A stretch of DNA of 64,000 nucleotides, taken from assembly GCF_947499945.1 (NCBI RefSeq), contig NZ_CANMQD010000003.1:1-64000 (forward strand), given 5' to 3'. This document shows, piece by piece, positions 9,073 through 18,356 of the stretch. Position 1 is the first letter of the stretch. Every line of letters starts with the position of its first letter. This DNA comes from an uncultured Sulfitobacter sp. (GTDB lineage: Bacteria; Pseudomonadota; Alphaproteobacteria; Rhodobacterales; Rhodobacteraceae). A model generated the notes under the pieces. The model did not search any database. It was not told the origin of the DNA and saw only the letters and a program-made list of their open reading frames with translations. A program made the translations under genes and the position numbers.

Positions 9073-12000
9073 ATGAGCACCCGTCTCGCAACAGGCGGCC
9101 GCCTGATCAACAAGTCCAACACGGTGAAGTTCCGCTTTAATGGCAAGCATATGCACGGCTATGAGGGAGATACGCTTGCCTCTGCCTTGCTTGCCAATGA
9201 CCAGATGCTGGTGGGACGTTCGTTCAAATACCACCGTCCGCGGGGCATCGTGGCCGCAGGTCCAGAAGAGCCGAATGCCCTTGTAAACCTCGGCTCCGAA
9301 GGCAAGTTCGAGCCGAACGCCCGTGTCACCACGACCGAGCTGTTTGATGGTCTGCGCGCCGAGAGCCAGAACCACTGGCCCAGCCTTGAGTTCGACGTGG
9401 GCGCGATCAACAAGCACCTTAGCCGCTTCTTACCCGCTGGATTCTATTACAAGATGTTCATCCATCCACGGCCTTTGTGGAAGCACGTTTATGAGCCGAT
9501 CATCCGCCATTCGGCAGGCCTTGGCCGTGCGCCAAAGACGCGTGATGAGGACACTTACGAGCATTTCTATGCGTTCTGCGATGTTTTGGTCGTTGGCGGC
9601 GGTGTTGCAGGGCTGGAAGCGGCCCGCGCAGCGGCCCTGTCAGGTGCACGTGTTATCGTGCTGGAGCAGACGGCCCATTGGGGCGGTCGCACGCCCGTAG
9701 ATGGCGGCGAGATCGACGGCGCGCCCGCGCAGACTTGGATCGATGCAACGCTCGCGCAGCTGGCAGGTATGCAGAACGTCACTCTGCGCACCCGCACCAT
9801 GGGCGCTGGTGTTTACGATCACGGTTATGTGCTGGGCTACGAACAGTTGACCGACCATGATCCTGATAAGCCAGGCCCACGTCACCGCCTCTGGCGTATT
9901 CGTGCAGGTCACGTGATCACGGCCACAGGGGCGATTGAGCGTCCGCTCAGTTTTGCTGGCAATGACATTCCGGGTGTGATGCTAGCGGCCGCTGTACGCG
10001 ACTATGTGGTGAATTTCGGTGTCTCCGTTGGCGACCGTACCGTTGTGGTGACAAATAACGACGATGCCTACCACACGGCCTTTGCGCTCAAGCATGCTGG
10101 TCTTGATGTGCCTGCTATCCTCGATGCACGCGACATCAAGCAAGATAGCGAAGTGATGACGCAGGCCCGTGCATTGGGCATCCGCGTTATGATGGGTCAT
10201 GCGATCTCATCGGTAAAAGGCGGCAAGCGTGTGACAGGGGTCACCGTCTGCGCCCAAGCAGGCGAAGGCGCTGTGCTTGAAGAGATTAGTTGCGATGCGG
10301 TTGCCATGTCAGGCGGCTGGTCCCCTGTTGTGCACCTATGGTCCCATTGTGGTGGCAAACTGATCTGGGATGAGGTCAATGCCTGCTTTAGTCCTGATCC
10401 AGATCGCCCTCCAAAGGGTGCGGACGGGGGGCAATTTGTGTCCACAGCAGGGGCGGCCTCTGGCAGTTTCCAGCTGGATGATGCGCTCAACGATGCTTTT
10501 GCTGCGGCAGACGGTACTCTGCGCTGTCTGGGCATGAAACTGCCCCGCGAAGCGAAGGCCGCCAAGGGGAGCCGCCGCGAGGAGGCACCGATGGCACCTG
10601 TTTGGCTGATGCCGCAAGGAGCAAGCGTGAAGCTGCGTGAGAAAGCATGGCTGGACTACCAAAACGATGTCAAAGTGTCCGACGTGCGTCTCGCCGCCCA
10701 AGAGGGCTTTGTCTCTGTTGAGCATGCCAAACGCTACACCACTTTGGGCATGGCGACTGATCAAGGTAAATTGAGTAATATCAATGGTCTTGCAACCTTA
10801 GCTAATGCATTGGGTGAGGCAATTCCGAATGTTGGAACCACCACATTCCGCCCACCATACCATCCGATTTCAATGGCCTCTATCGGCGGCGAAGCACGTG
10901 ATGCAGTATTTCAGCCTATCCGACGCACGCCGATGCACGACTGGCACGATGCGAACGGTGCCGAGTGGGAGCCCGTGGGCCAGTGGCGGCGCCCCTATGC
11001 TTACCGACGCGGGGGGGAAAGCACCCATGATGCTGTAAGCAACGAAGTGAAAAACACTCGCGAGAACATGGGTCTGCTAGACGCTTCCACTTTGGGCAAG
11101 CTCATCGTCAAAGGGCCTGATGCAGGCAAGTTCCTCGACATGCTCTACACCAACATGATGAGCACGCTGAAGATCGGCAAATGCCGCTATGGCCTGATGT
11201 GTAACGACAACGGTTTCCTGATCGACGATGGCGTTGTTGCGCGCATCGACGAGGACACGTGGCTGTGCCACACTACGACAGGCGGCGCAGAAAGCATTCA
11301 CGCCCATATGGAAGAATGGCTTCAAACCGAGTGGTGGGACTGGAAAGTTTATGTCGCCAATGTAACCGAGCAATTTGCCCAGATCGCCGTGGTTGGGCCC
11401 AATGCTCGCAAGGCGCTGGAAAAGCTTGGTGGCATGGATGTTTCCAAAGAGGCCTTGGGCTTCATGGAGTGGGCAGATGGCGAGATTGGCGGCTTTAAAT
11501 GCCGCGTCTATCGCATCTCCTTCTCAGGGGAACTGTCCTACGAGATTGCAGTCAATGCAAGCGTCGGGCTGGCCTTTTGGGAGGCGCTGATGGCTGTTGG
11601 CGAAGATCTGGGCCTCAGACCCTATGGCACCGAGGCGCTACACATCTTGCGGGCGGAGAAGGGCTTTATCATGATCGGGGACGAGACGGATGGCACGGTC
11701 ATTCCGCAGGACCTCAATCTGCATTGGGCGCTGTCCAAAAAGAAAGAAGATTATCTGGGCAAACGCGCGCACCTGCGCTCCCATATGGCTGATCCGAACC
11801 GCTGGAAGCTGGTGGGGCTTGAGACCGTTGACGGTGCGGTGCTGCCGGATGGCGCTTATGCCGTAGGCACCGGCAAAAACGACAATGGTCAGCGCAACAT
11901 GATCGGCCGCGTCACATCGAGCTATTATTCGCCGACATTGGATAAGGGCATCGCAATGGGGCTGGTTCATAATGGGCCTGACCGCATGGGCGAAGTTCTC

Positions 12001-12090
12001 GAGTTTCCGGGTACAGATGGTGTGACCTATAGTGCGCGGATTGTTGATCCAGTGTTCTACGATAAAGAAGGGGAGAAGCAGAATGTCTGA
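9073..12090 (+). CDS. soxA: Sarcosine oxidase subunit alpha
   Basis: 1005 aa with FDVLVVGGGVAGLEAARAAALSGARVIVLEQ and a C-terminal GcvT-like domain. Confidence 0.96.
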   Translation: MSTRLATGGRLINKSNTVKFRFNGKHMHGYEGDTLASALLANDQMLVGRSFKYHRPRGIVAAGPEEPNALVNLGSEGKFEPNARVTTTELFDGLRAESQNHWPSLEFDVGAINKHLSRFLPAGFYYKMFIHPRPLWKHVYEPIIRHSAGLGRAPKTRDEDTYEHFYAFCDVLVVGGGVAGLEAARAAALSGARVIVLEQTAHWGGRTPVDGGEIDGAPAQTWIDATLAQLAGMQNVTLRTRTMGAGVYDHGYVLGYEQLTDHDPDKPGPRHRLWRIRAGHVITATGAIERPLSFAGNDIPGVMLAAAVRDYVVNFGVSVGDRTVVVTNNDDAYHTAFALKHAGLDVPAILDARDIKQDSEVMTQARALGIRVMMGHAISSVKGGKRVTGVTVCAQAGEGAVLEEISCDAVAMSGGWSPVVHLWSHCGGKLIWDEVNACFSPDPDRPPKGADGGQFVSTAGAASGSFQLDDALNDAFAAADGTLRCLGMKLPREAKAAKGSRREEAPMAPVWLMPQGASVKLREKAWLDYQNDVKVSDVRLAAQEGFVSVEHAKRYTTLGMATDQGKLSNINGLATLANALGEAIPNVGTTTFRPPYHPISMASIGGEARDAVFQPIRRTPMHDWHDANGAEWEPVGQWRRPYAYRRGGESTHDAVSNEVKNTRENMGLLDASTLGKLIVKGPDAGKFLDMLYTNMMSTLKIGKCRYGLMCNDNGFLIDDGVVARIDEDTWLCHTTTGGAESIHAHMEEWLQTEWWDWKVYVANVTEQFAQIAVVGPNARKALEKLGGMDVSKEALGFMEWADGEIGGFKCRVYRISFSGELSYEIAVNASVGLAFWEALMAVGEDLGLRPYGTEALHILRAEKGFIMIGDETDGTVIPQDLNLHWALSKKKEDYLGKRAHLRSHMADPNRWKLVGLETVDGAVLPDGAYAVGTGKNDNGQRNMIGRVTSSYYSPTLDKGIAMGLVHNGPDRMGEVLEFPGTDGVTYSARIVDPVFYDKEGEKQNV

Positions 12091-12658
12091 TCCAGTTTCC
12101 GCGTTGAAGAACGCCACATATGTCGCTGATATTGCTGAAATAAAAGAAGTTGGTCCCGTGGGGATGATCACGCTGCGCGGTGATCTAGCGTCTAAGCCAG
12201 TGCAAAAAGCATGCATGACTGCGGCAGGTTTGAAAATTCCCCAACAGCGACATTGCTTCACGCAGGATGGCAACAGTATTGCGTGGATGTCACCTGATGA
12301 GGTGCTTATCATCTGCGCCTACGACGATGTGGCGGCAATGTTGGGAAAGCTCAACAATGCACTTAAAGGCAGCCACGCCTTGGCTGCAAATGTCTCCGAC
12401 GCACGCGCCGTTTTCGACGTGAGCGGCCCCTCTGCGCGCGAGGTAATGGCAAAACTGGCACCTGTTGACCTTGATCCAAGCCAGTTTACCGCAGGCATGT
12501 TCCGCCGCACACGCATCGCACAGGTGCCTGCCGCCTTCTGGATGCCGCAAGAGGACATGTTCCGCGTGATCTGCTTTCGCTCTGTTGCGCAATACGTCTT
12601 CGACGTACTTGGTGTCGCGGCGCAGCCTGGCTCGGAGGTTGGGGTGTTCCGACGCTAA
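12083..12658 (+). CDS. soxG: Sarcosine oxidase subunit gamma
   Basis: Overlaps the soxA end by 8 nt; MSPDEVLIICAYDDVAAM...SDARAVFDVSGPSAREVMAKL. Confidence 0.92.
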   Translation: MSDPVSALKNATYVADIAEIKEVGPVGMITLRGDLASKPVQKACMTAAGLKIPQQRHCFTQDGNSIAWMSPDEVLIICAYDDVAAMLGKLNNALKGSHALAANVSDARAVFDVSGPSAREVMAKLAPVDLDPSQFTAGMFRRTRIAQVPAAFWMPQEDMFRVICFRSVAQYVFDVLGVAAQPGSEVGVFRR

Positions 12659-12733
12659 GCTACCGATAACATTTACTTTCCCTTCCGTCTTAGGTAACGA
12701 TGCGTTAAATGAATGCTATCAGGAGTTGTTGTG

Positions 12734-13165
12734 ATGTTAAGCCGTGTTTTGTGCATTGTAGGTCTAATGAGTGCGCTGGCGACACCCGCGTTTGCAGCAA
12801 GACAGTTTTATGCCTGTGATGTGGACGCAAAGCGTTCGTTGGGATGGGTCTCTCCTAAAATGGGCTTTGTCTTTGACGGTAAGGGTGGGGTGCAGGTTAT
12901 TGATGGCGTGATCATGCATTTCATTGGCAAACCTGTTGCTGCGCGCGTCAGGGCGCAGGGCGATACCCTGCGCATCACATGGTCTATCTCTGGCGCAAGG
13001 GACAAAGCTGGTCAGATTATTCCTGGTCTGGGGTATATCGCAACGCTGAACACCAAGACCAAGTCGGTCTCGGTGATTTCAAAATCAGGCAGTTTTCCTC
13101 AGCGCTTTACGGGCAAGGGGACATGCAAAATACGGAAAAATGCAAAAGGCTTCCTGAGGGGGTGA
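12734..13165 (+). CDS. Hypothetical secreted protein
   Basis: Signal peptide MLSRVLCIVGLMSALATPAFA, then RQFYACDVDAKRSLGWVSPKMGF. Confidence 0.75.
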   Translation: MLSRVLCIVGLMSALATPAFAARQFYACDVDAKRSLGWVSPKMGFVFDGKGGVQVIDGVIMHFIGKPVAARVRAQGDTLRITWSISGARDKAGQIIPGLGYIATLNTKTKSVSVISKSGSFPQRFTGKGTCKIRKNAKGFLRG

Positions 13166-13255
13166 ACAAAAGATTGCGCATGCCAGCCCTTGACGAGAGC
13201 GCATTGCGCGCTTCATGTGAGCCATACCCTTTTTTAACTTTTGAGGAGGCCCATA

Positions 13256-13855
13256 ATGGCTTTTGAACTTCCCGATCTTCCCTATGCCCACGACGCCCTC
13301 GCATCCAAAGGGATGAGCGCCGAGACGCTGGAATTCCACCACGACAAGCACCACAACGCCTATGTAACGAACGGCAACAAGGCGATTGAAGGCACTGAAT
13401 GGGCTGGTAAGTCCCTCGAAGAGATCATCAAAGGCACCTACGACGCGTCCAGCGTTGCCCAAAGCGGCATCTTCAACAACATTTCCCAGCTGTGGAACCA
13501 CAACCAGTTCTGGGAAATGATGGGGCCAAACGACAGTGCCATGCCATCCGAGCTTGAGAAGGCCCTGATCGAGAGCTTTGGCTCCGTGGACAAGTTCAAG
13601 GACGAGTTCAAAGCCGCTGGCGCAGGCCAGTTCGGCTCGGGCTGGGCATGGCTGGTGAAGGACACAGATGGCGGCCTGAAGGTCACCAAGACCGAGAACG
13701 GCGTTAACCCGCTGTGCTTTGGCCAGACAACGCTGCTGGGCTGTGACGTGTGGGAGCACTCCTATTACATCGACTTCCGTAACGCGCGCCCTGACTACCT
13801 GACAAATTTCCTCGATAATCTTGTGAACTGGGAAAACGTAGCTTCTCGTATGTGA
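13256..13855 (+). CDS. sodB: Superoxide dismutase (Fe/Mn family)
   Basis: MAFELPDLPYAHDAL, LEFHHDKHHNAYVTNGN, GCDVWEHSYYIDFRNARPDYL. Confidence 0.95.
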   Translation: MAFELPDLPYAHDALASKGMSAETLEFHHDKHHNAYVTNGNKAIEGTEWAGKSLEEIIKGTYDASSVAQSGIFNNISQLWNHNQFWEMMGPNDSAMPSELEKALIESFGSVDKFKDEFKAAGAGQFGSGWAWLVKDTDGGLKVTKTENGVNPLCFGQTTLLGCDVWEHSYYIDFRNARPDYLTNFLDNLVNWENVASRM

Positions 13856-13911
13856 TCTGAGGGTGGCCCTTGAAGTCACCATTTCATTATACGTTCCAAG
13901 ATAAATCTAAA

Positions 13912-13950
13912 GGAAAGCCCCGCAATCATCGCGCTGCGGGGCTTTCCTTT
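13912..13950. terminator. Probable bidirectional intrinsic terminator between sodB and the LOG gene
   Basis: GGAAAGCCCCGCA / TGCGGGGCTTTCC, perfect 13-bp stem followed by TTT. Confidence 0.85.
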
Positions 13951-13965
13951 GAGCGGTGAGAAGCG

Positions 13966-14535
13966 TTAACCTGTTGTTAAGTCGCCGTCCAATGCCGCCA
14001 GCACGGCTTGTGCATCAGGCACCCAAGTCAGGAACTCCAGCAAGCTTTGATCGGCAAACCCCCGAGCGGCAACATGGTTCATCAGTTGCTTTAACGGGTC
14101 CCAGTAGCCATTTGTATTAACAATATAAATTGGCTTCGAATGCAGGCCCAACTGACGCCACGTGAGCACCTCGAACAGCTCGTCCAGTGACCCAGCGCCA
14201 CCAGGCAAAACGACCAGTGCATCGCAGTTCATGAACATCACTTTCTTACGCTCGTGCATGGTCTCGGTCACGATGTAGCGAGTCAGGTCCGTTTTGCCGA
14301 CTTCCCACGCGACCAGATGGGCGGGAATCACGCCGAAGGTGTCGCCGCCTGCATCTTGGGCCGCACGCGCTACGGTGCCCATCAGCCCGACATCGCCTGC
14401 GCCGTAAACCAATCGCCAGCCGTTCGCAGCGATACCCGTGCCCAAGCTTTTCGCATCGGCGATAAAGGCAGGGTCATCCCCTGCGCGAGAGCCGCAAAAA
14501 ACGCAGACTGATTTGGCGGGGGCTATTGGGGACAT
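13966..14535 (-). CDS. LOG family protein (TIGR00730 type)
   Basis: VCVFCGSRAGDDPAF, ETMHERKKVMFMNCDALVVLPGGAGSLDELFEVLTWRQLG. Confidence 0.92.
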   Translation of the reverse strand: MSPIAPAKSVCVFCGSRAGDDPAFIADAKSLGTGIAANGWRLVYGAGDVGLMGTVARAAQDAGGDTFGVIPAHLVAWEVGKTDLTRYIVTETMHERKKVMFMNCDALVVLPGGAGSLDELFEVLTWRQLGLHSKPIYIVNTNGYWDPLKQLMNHVAARGFADQSLLEFLTWVPDAQAVLAALDGDLTTG

Positions 14536-14661
14536 TGGATACTCCTGCATCACTTGTGAGAATAAATCGGGCATACTGATTGGTGTTTTGACCCGTGATA
14601 GCCTCTCAGGTAAAAAGGCTCAACGCAGGTGATAACTGCAACCTCTTCAGGGAGCGCTGTG

Positions 14662-15786
14662 ATGAGCAAATTGATGACAGGCCTTGGTGGCAATACAGGC
14701 GCGATTGTCGCGGGCGGCGGCATGATCGTGGCGCTGGCATTCGGTGCATATCTCGGCTTTGGCCGTGGGGGCGACGCGCCAGTTTCGACCGAAGCTGCCA
14801 TGACCACTGAACCACAGGCTCCAGAGATCAAGTCTGAAATGGACGCAGGCGAACAGGCCATCCCCCAGACGGCCGAAACAAGGCCTGCCAAGCCCAGCTT
14901 TGACGAGCTGCGCCGCGAGACGGATGGAACAACTATTATTGCAGGCCGCGCCGAGCCGTTGAGCGATGTTAAGATTCTGGTGGATGGCGCTGAGGTTGCG
15001 ACCACAAAAGCGGATAACACTGGCGGCTTTGCTGCTATCGCCTCTCTGCCCGCAAAAGACACGGCTCAGGTTGTGAGCTTGTCCGCGACAAGCGGCGAGG
15101 AGGTCACGGCCTCCACCGATGAGATATTGCTGGCGCCTTCGGTTGCGCCACCTGTGGCACAAGCAGTTGTTGAGGCCCCAAACGAGACTTCTACAGCAGA
15201 GCTACCCACGCCAATAGAAAATGCAACCAGTCAGCAAGCTGTTCAAGAGACAGCGGAGCCCCCCCGCATTGCAGTGCTGAAATCGGATGCGGAAGGGGTC
15301 AGCCTGCTGAACCCGGTTGTCGCGAGTGAGGTCGCACTGGACACCATCGGCTATTCTGACCTCGGCGAGGTGCAGCTGACGGGGCGTGCAAAGCCCGACA
15401 CAGCGAAGGTTCGCGTGTATCTGGACAACCAGTCGGTCATCAGCTTGCCTGTTGACGCAGACGGGCGTTGGCGCGGTGATTTACCGAATGTGGACGAGGG
15501 GGTCTATACCCTCAGAGTAGACGAAGTGAACGCCCAAGGCACCGTGAGCAGCCGCGTCGAAACACCGTTCAAGCGTGAGTCTGCCGCCGTTCTGGCACAG
15601 GCCGTAGCCGGCATCGATGGGCCTATCAAATCAATCACCGTACAGGCAGGTGCGACACTTTGGGCGATAGCGCGGGATAGATATGGCGATGGTACGCTTT
15701 ATCTGCGGGTGGTTGAGGCCAATGGCGACACGATACGTAATCCCGATCTGATTTATCCTGGACAGGTGTTTGATTTGCCAAACTAA
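14662..15786 (+). CDS. LysM domain protein with N-terminal TM and Ig-like region
   Basis: C-terminal ITVQAGATLWAIARDRYGDGTLYLRVVEANGDTIRNPDLIYPGQVFDLP. Confidence 0.88.
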   Translation: MSKLMTGLGGNTGAIVAGGGMIVALAFGAYLGFGRGGDAPVSTEAAMTTEPQAPEIKSEMDAGEQAIPQTAETRPAKPSFDELRRETDGTTIIAGRAEPLSDVKILVDGAEVATTKADNTGGFAAIASLPAKDTAQVVSLSATSGEEVTASTDEILLAPSVAPPVAQAVVEAPNETSTAELPTPIENATSQQAVQETAEPPRIAVLKSDAEGVSLLNPVVASEVALDTIGYSDLGEVQLTGRAKPDTAKVRVYLDNQSVISLPVDADGRWRGDLPNVDEGVYTLRVDEVNAQGTVSSRVETPFKRESAAVLAQAVAGIDGPIKSITVQAGATLWAIARDRYGDGTLYLRVVEANGDTIRNPDLIYPGQVFDLPN

Positions 15787-15842
15787 GGTGGTCCTTGGGC
15801 GATAGACATTCTATGTAGTGAATGCACCGCATAGGAACTTCC

Positions 15843-17693
15843 ATGACCGCTGACAGAGCCCGACCCAACCCGAACGCTACCCCCAAAAAAGAAGCTGTGA
15901 CCGAAGAAGAGATTGCCGCTGAACAAGAGCGCCAATCCTCGTTGCGGGTGCTGCGTAAAGTTGCACCATATCTCTGGCCTGCGGACATGCCGTGGGTGCG
16001 CAAGCGTGTCGTCTGGGCGATGCTGGCGCTGATTGTCTCCAAGCTGGTAATTGTGGCAACACCGCAATTCTACCGCGGTGCCGTAGACGCGCTTGCGGGT
16101 GAGGGCGTGCCGATGTTTGCGCTCGGCGCGATCAGCCTTACCGTAGTCTACGGGATTGCCCGCATGATGGGCGTCGGGTTCCAGCAATTGCGTGATGCGA
16201 TCTTTGCCCGTGTGGCACAGCGTGCCTTGCGGATGTTGGCCCTTGAGACATTCAACCACATTCACCGCCTCTCAATGCGCTATCACATGACGCGCAAAAC
16301 AGGCGGCCTGAGCCGTATCATCGAACGCGGTGTAAAAGGCGTCGACTTCCTGCTGCGCTTTTTGCTGTTCAGCATCGGTCCGCTCATCCTTGAGTTGCTG
16401 CTGATCGGGATCATCCTCACGGTGCAATTCGACGCGAGCTATATGCTGGTCGTGGCGGTGACCATCGCCCTTTATGTCTGGTTCACATTTGCCGTGACCG
16501 AGTGGCGGGTAAAATTACGCCGCCAGATGAACGATCAGGACACCGACGCCAATCAAAAGGCAATCGACAGTCTACTCAACTATGAAACTGTAAAATATTT
16601 CGGCGCGGAGCAGCGTGAAGCCTTTCGCTATGATGGCGCGATGGAGAAATACGAGGAAGCGGCGATCAAGACGAACTACTCGCTCGCCTTCCTGAACTTT
16701 GGCCAAGCGGTGATTATTACTGCAGGTCTGATTGCCGTTATGGTGATGGCCGCAATCGGCGTGCAAAACGGTGAGCTGACCGTGGGCGAATTTGTGATGA
16801 TCAACGCCTATATGATCCAGATCACTGTGCCGCTGAACTTCCTCGGGACGGTGTACCGTGAGATCAGGCAGTCCTTGGTGGATATGGGGCAGATGTTTGA
16901 TTTGCTGGAACAGCCCTCCGAGGTGACGGACAAACCCGACGCTGTCGAGCTGAAGGTTACGGGCGGGCAGGTAGAACTCGACAACGTGCAGTTTGCCTAT
17001 AACGAGGACCGTCAGATCCTTAACGGTGTGAGCCTTGTGGCCGAGCCGGGTGAAATGATTGCGATTGTCGGCTCTACGGGATCGGGCAAGTCGACGATCG
17101 GACGGCTGTTGTTCCGCTTTTACGATGTGCAGGGCGGCAGTGTGCGCATTGACGGCCAGGACGTGCGCGACGTGACCCAAAACTCGCTGCACCGCCAGAT
17201 CGGTGTGGTGCCTCAGGATACCGTGCTGTTCAACGATACCATCGGGTATAACATCGCTTACGGTCGTGATGGCGCGACCCAAGCGGAGATTGAGGCCGCG
17301 GCCCAAGCAGCCCAAATCCACGACTTCATCAAGAGCTTGCCAGAGGGCTATGATACCTCCGTAGGGGAACGTGGGCTCAAGTTGTCGGGCGGTGAGAAGC
17401 AGCGTGTGGGCATTGCACGCACCTTGCTCAAGGACCCGCCTATATTGCTGTTGGACGAGGCGACAAGTGCGCTTGATAGCGAGACAGAGCACGAGATACA
17501 GGACGCGCTGCGCCAAGCAGGTCAGGGGCGCACCGTCATCACCATCGCCCACCGTCTGAGCACGATTGCAGAGGCGGACCGTATTATTGTGCTGGAGAAG
17601 GGTGTGGTCGTGGAGCAGGGTGCCCACGATGATCTGCTTACGAAAAATGGACGTTATGCCCAGCTCTGGTATCGCCAGCAAAACGAAGAGTGA
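15843..17693 (+). CDS. Atm1-type ABC exporter (fused permease/ATPase)
   Basis: DSLLNYETVKYFGAEQREA; Walker A GSTGSGKSTIG; LSGGEKQRVGIARTLLKDPPILLLDEATSALDSETE. Confidence 0.92.
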   Translation: MTADRARPNPNATPKKEAVTEEEIAAEQERQSSLRVLRKVAPYLWPADMPWVRKRVVWAMLALIVSKLVIVATPQFYRGAVDALAGEGVPMFALGAISLTVVYGIARMMGVGFQQLRDAIFARVAQRALRMLALETFNHIHRLSMRYHMTRKTGGLSRIIERGVKGVDFLLRFLLFSIGPLILELLLIGIILTVQFDASYMLVVAVTIALYVWFTFAVTEWRVKLRRQMNDQDTDANQKAIDSLLNYETVKYFGAEQREAFRYDGAMEKYEEAAIKTNYSLAFLNFGQAVIITAGLIAVMVMAAIGVQNGELTVGEFVMINAYMIQITVPLNFLGTVYREIRQSLVDMGQMFDLLEQPSEVTDKPDAVELKVTGGQVELDNVQFAYNEDRQILNGVSLVAEPGEMIAIVGSTGSGKSTIGRLLFRFYDVQGGSVRIDGQDVRDVTQNSLHRQIGVVPQDTVLFNDTIGYNIAYGRDGATQAEIEAAAQAAQIHDFIKSLPEGYDTSVGERGLKLSGGEKQRVGIARTLLKDPPILLLDEATSALDSETEHEIQDALRQAGQGRTVITIAHRLSTIAEADRIIVLEKGVVVEQGAHDDLLTKNGRYAQLWYRQQNEE

Positions 17694-17702
17694 TCCCGCA
17701 GT

Positions 17703-17738
17703 CAGGCCCGCCCGATAGGCGGACCTGAAGATATTTTT
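17703..17738 (+). terminator. Intrinsic terminator after the Atm1-type ABC gene
   Basis: CAGGcCCGCC-CGATA-GGCGGaCCTG followed by AAGATATTTTT. Confidence 0.7.
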
Positions 17739-17798
17739 GTGCATGCGCCCGTGTCACGGTGAGTGCTCTGGAACAGGCAGGCGTGTTTTGCTGCGGCG

Positions 17799-18263
17799 TT
17801 ACTCCGCTGCGACCGCTTTGCCTGTCAGCTTGTCGAGCGCTCCGGTCATCATCTTGAGATAGGCGGCATCAGCGGGCAGGCCGTGGTCTGCGACAAGGCT
17901 GTTCGGGGCATGATATGTCACATGCACCACACCTTCGGAATCGGCATAGGCCAGAACGCGCAGGGGCAGGTCAAGGCCTGCAGTTTGCGCATCCTGCATC
18001 GCGGGGGTGCCCAGTTTCGGGTTTCCGAAAATCAGCAACTGGGTCGGGCGTAATTCTTGTTCGACCTTCATTGCACCGGCAGCGTGATCGACACGTGCAA
18101 ATACCGTTGCACCCGCCGCAGTCACCGCAGCTTCGAGCCGGTCCATGGTTTCTGAGACGGAATGGGGGCTGGTCTTGGCGATCATCTCGGCATGTGCGGG
18201 GGCGGTGAGGGCTGCAATGCTCAAAACAGCGACAGCGGTCAGGTTCTTGAAGGGAAGAGGCAT
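17799..18263 (-). CDS. DUF302 domain-containing secreted protein
   Basis: Signal peptide; SVSETMDRLEAAVTAAGATVFARVDHAAGA...LLIFGNPKLGTPAMQDAQTAGLDLPLRVLAY. Confidence 0.9.
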   Translation of the reverse strand: MPLPFKNLTAVAVLSIAALTAPAHAEMIAKTSPHSVSETMDRLEAAVTAAGATVFARVDHAAGAMKVEQELRPTQLLIFGNPKLGTPAMQDAQTAGLDLPLRVLAYADSEGVVHVTYHAPNSLVADHGLPADAAYLKMMTGALDKLTGKAVAAE

Positions 18264-18301
18264 AGTGAATCCTTTTATAAAATACCAACATTGCAAAGCA
18301 T

Positions 18302-18332
18302 AAGGCCCCCCGTAATCAATGCGAGGGGCCTT
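18302..18332 (-). terminator. Probable terminator downstream of the RND permease
   Basis: AAGGCCCC / GGGGCCTT inverted repeat between 18357 and 18263. Confidence 0.55.
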
Positions 18333-18356
18333 GTGTAACAATCAGGTGATGGTGCG

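Noticed and set aside
13085-13882. 265-aa minus ORF over sodB
   Set aside because: Fully overlaps canonical sodB; no recognisable domain.
16572-17744. 390-aa minus ORF antisense to the Atm1-type ABC gene
   Set aside because: Shadow ORF; no domain-like sequence, and the plus strand encodes a canonical ABC protein.
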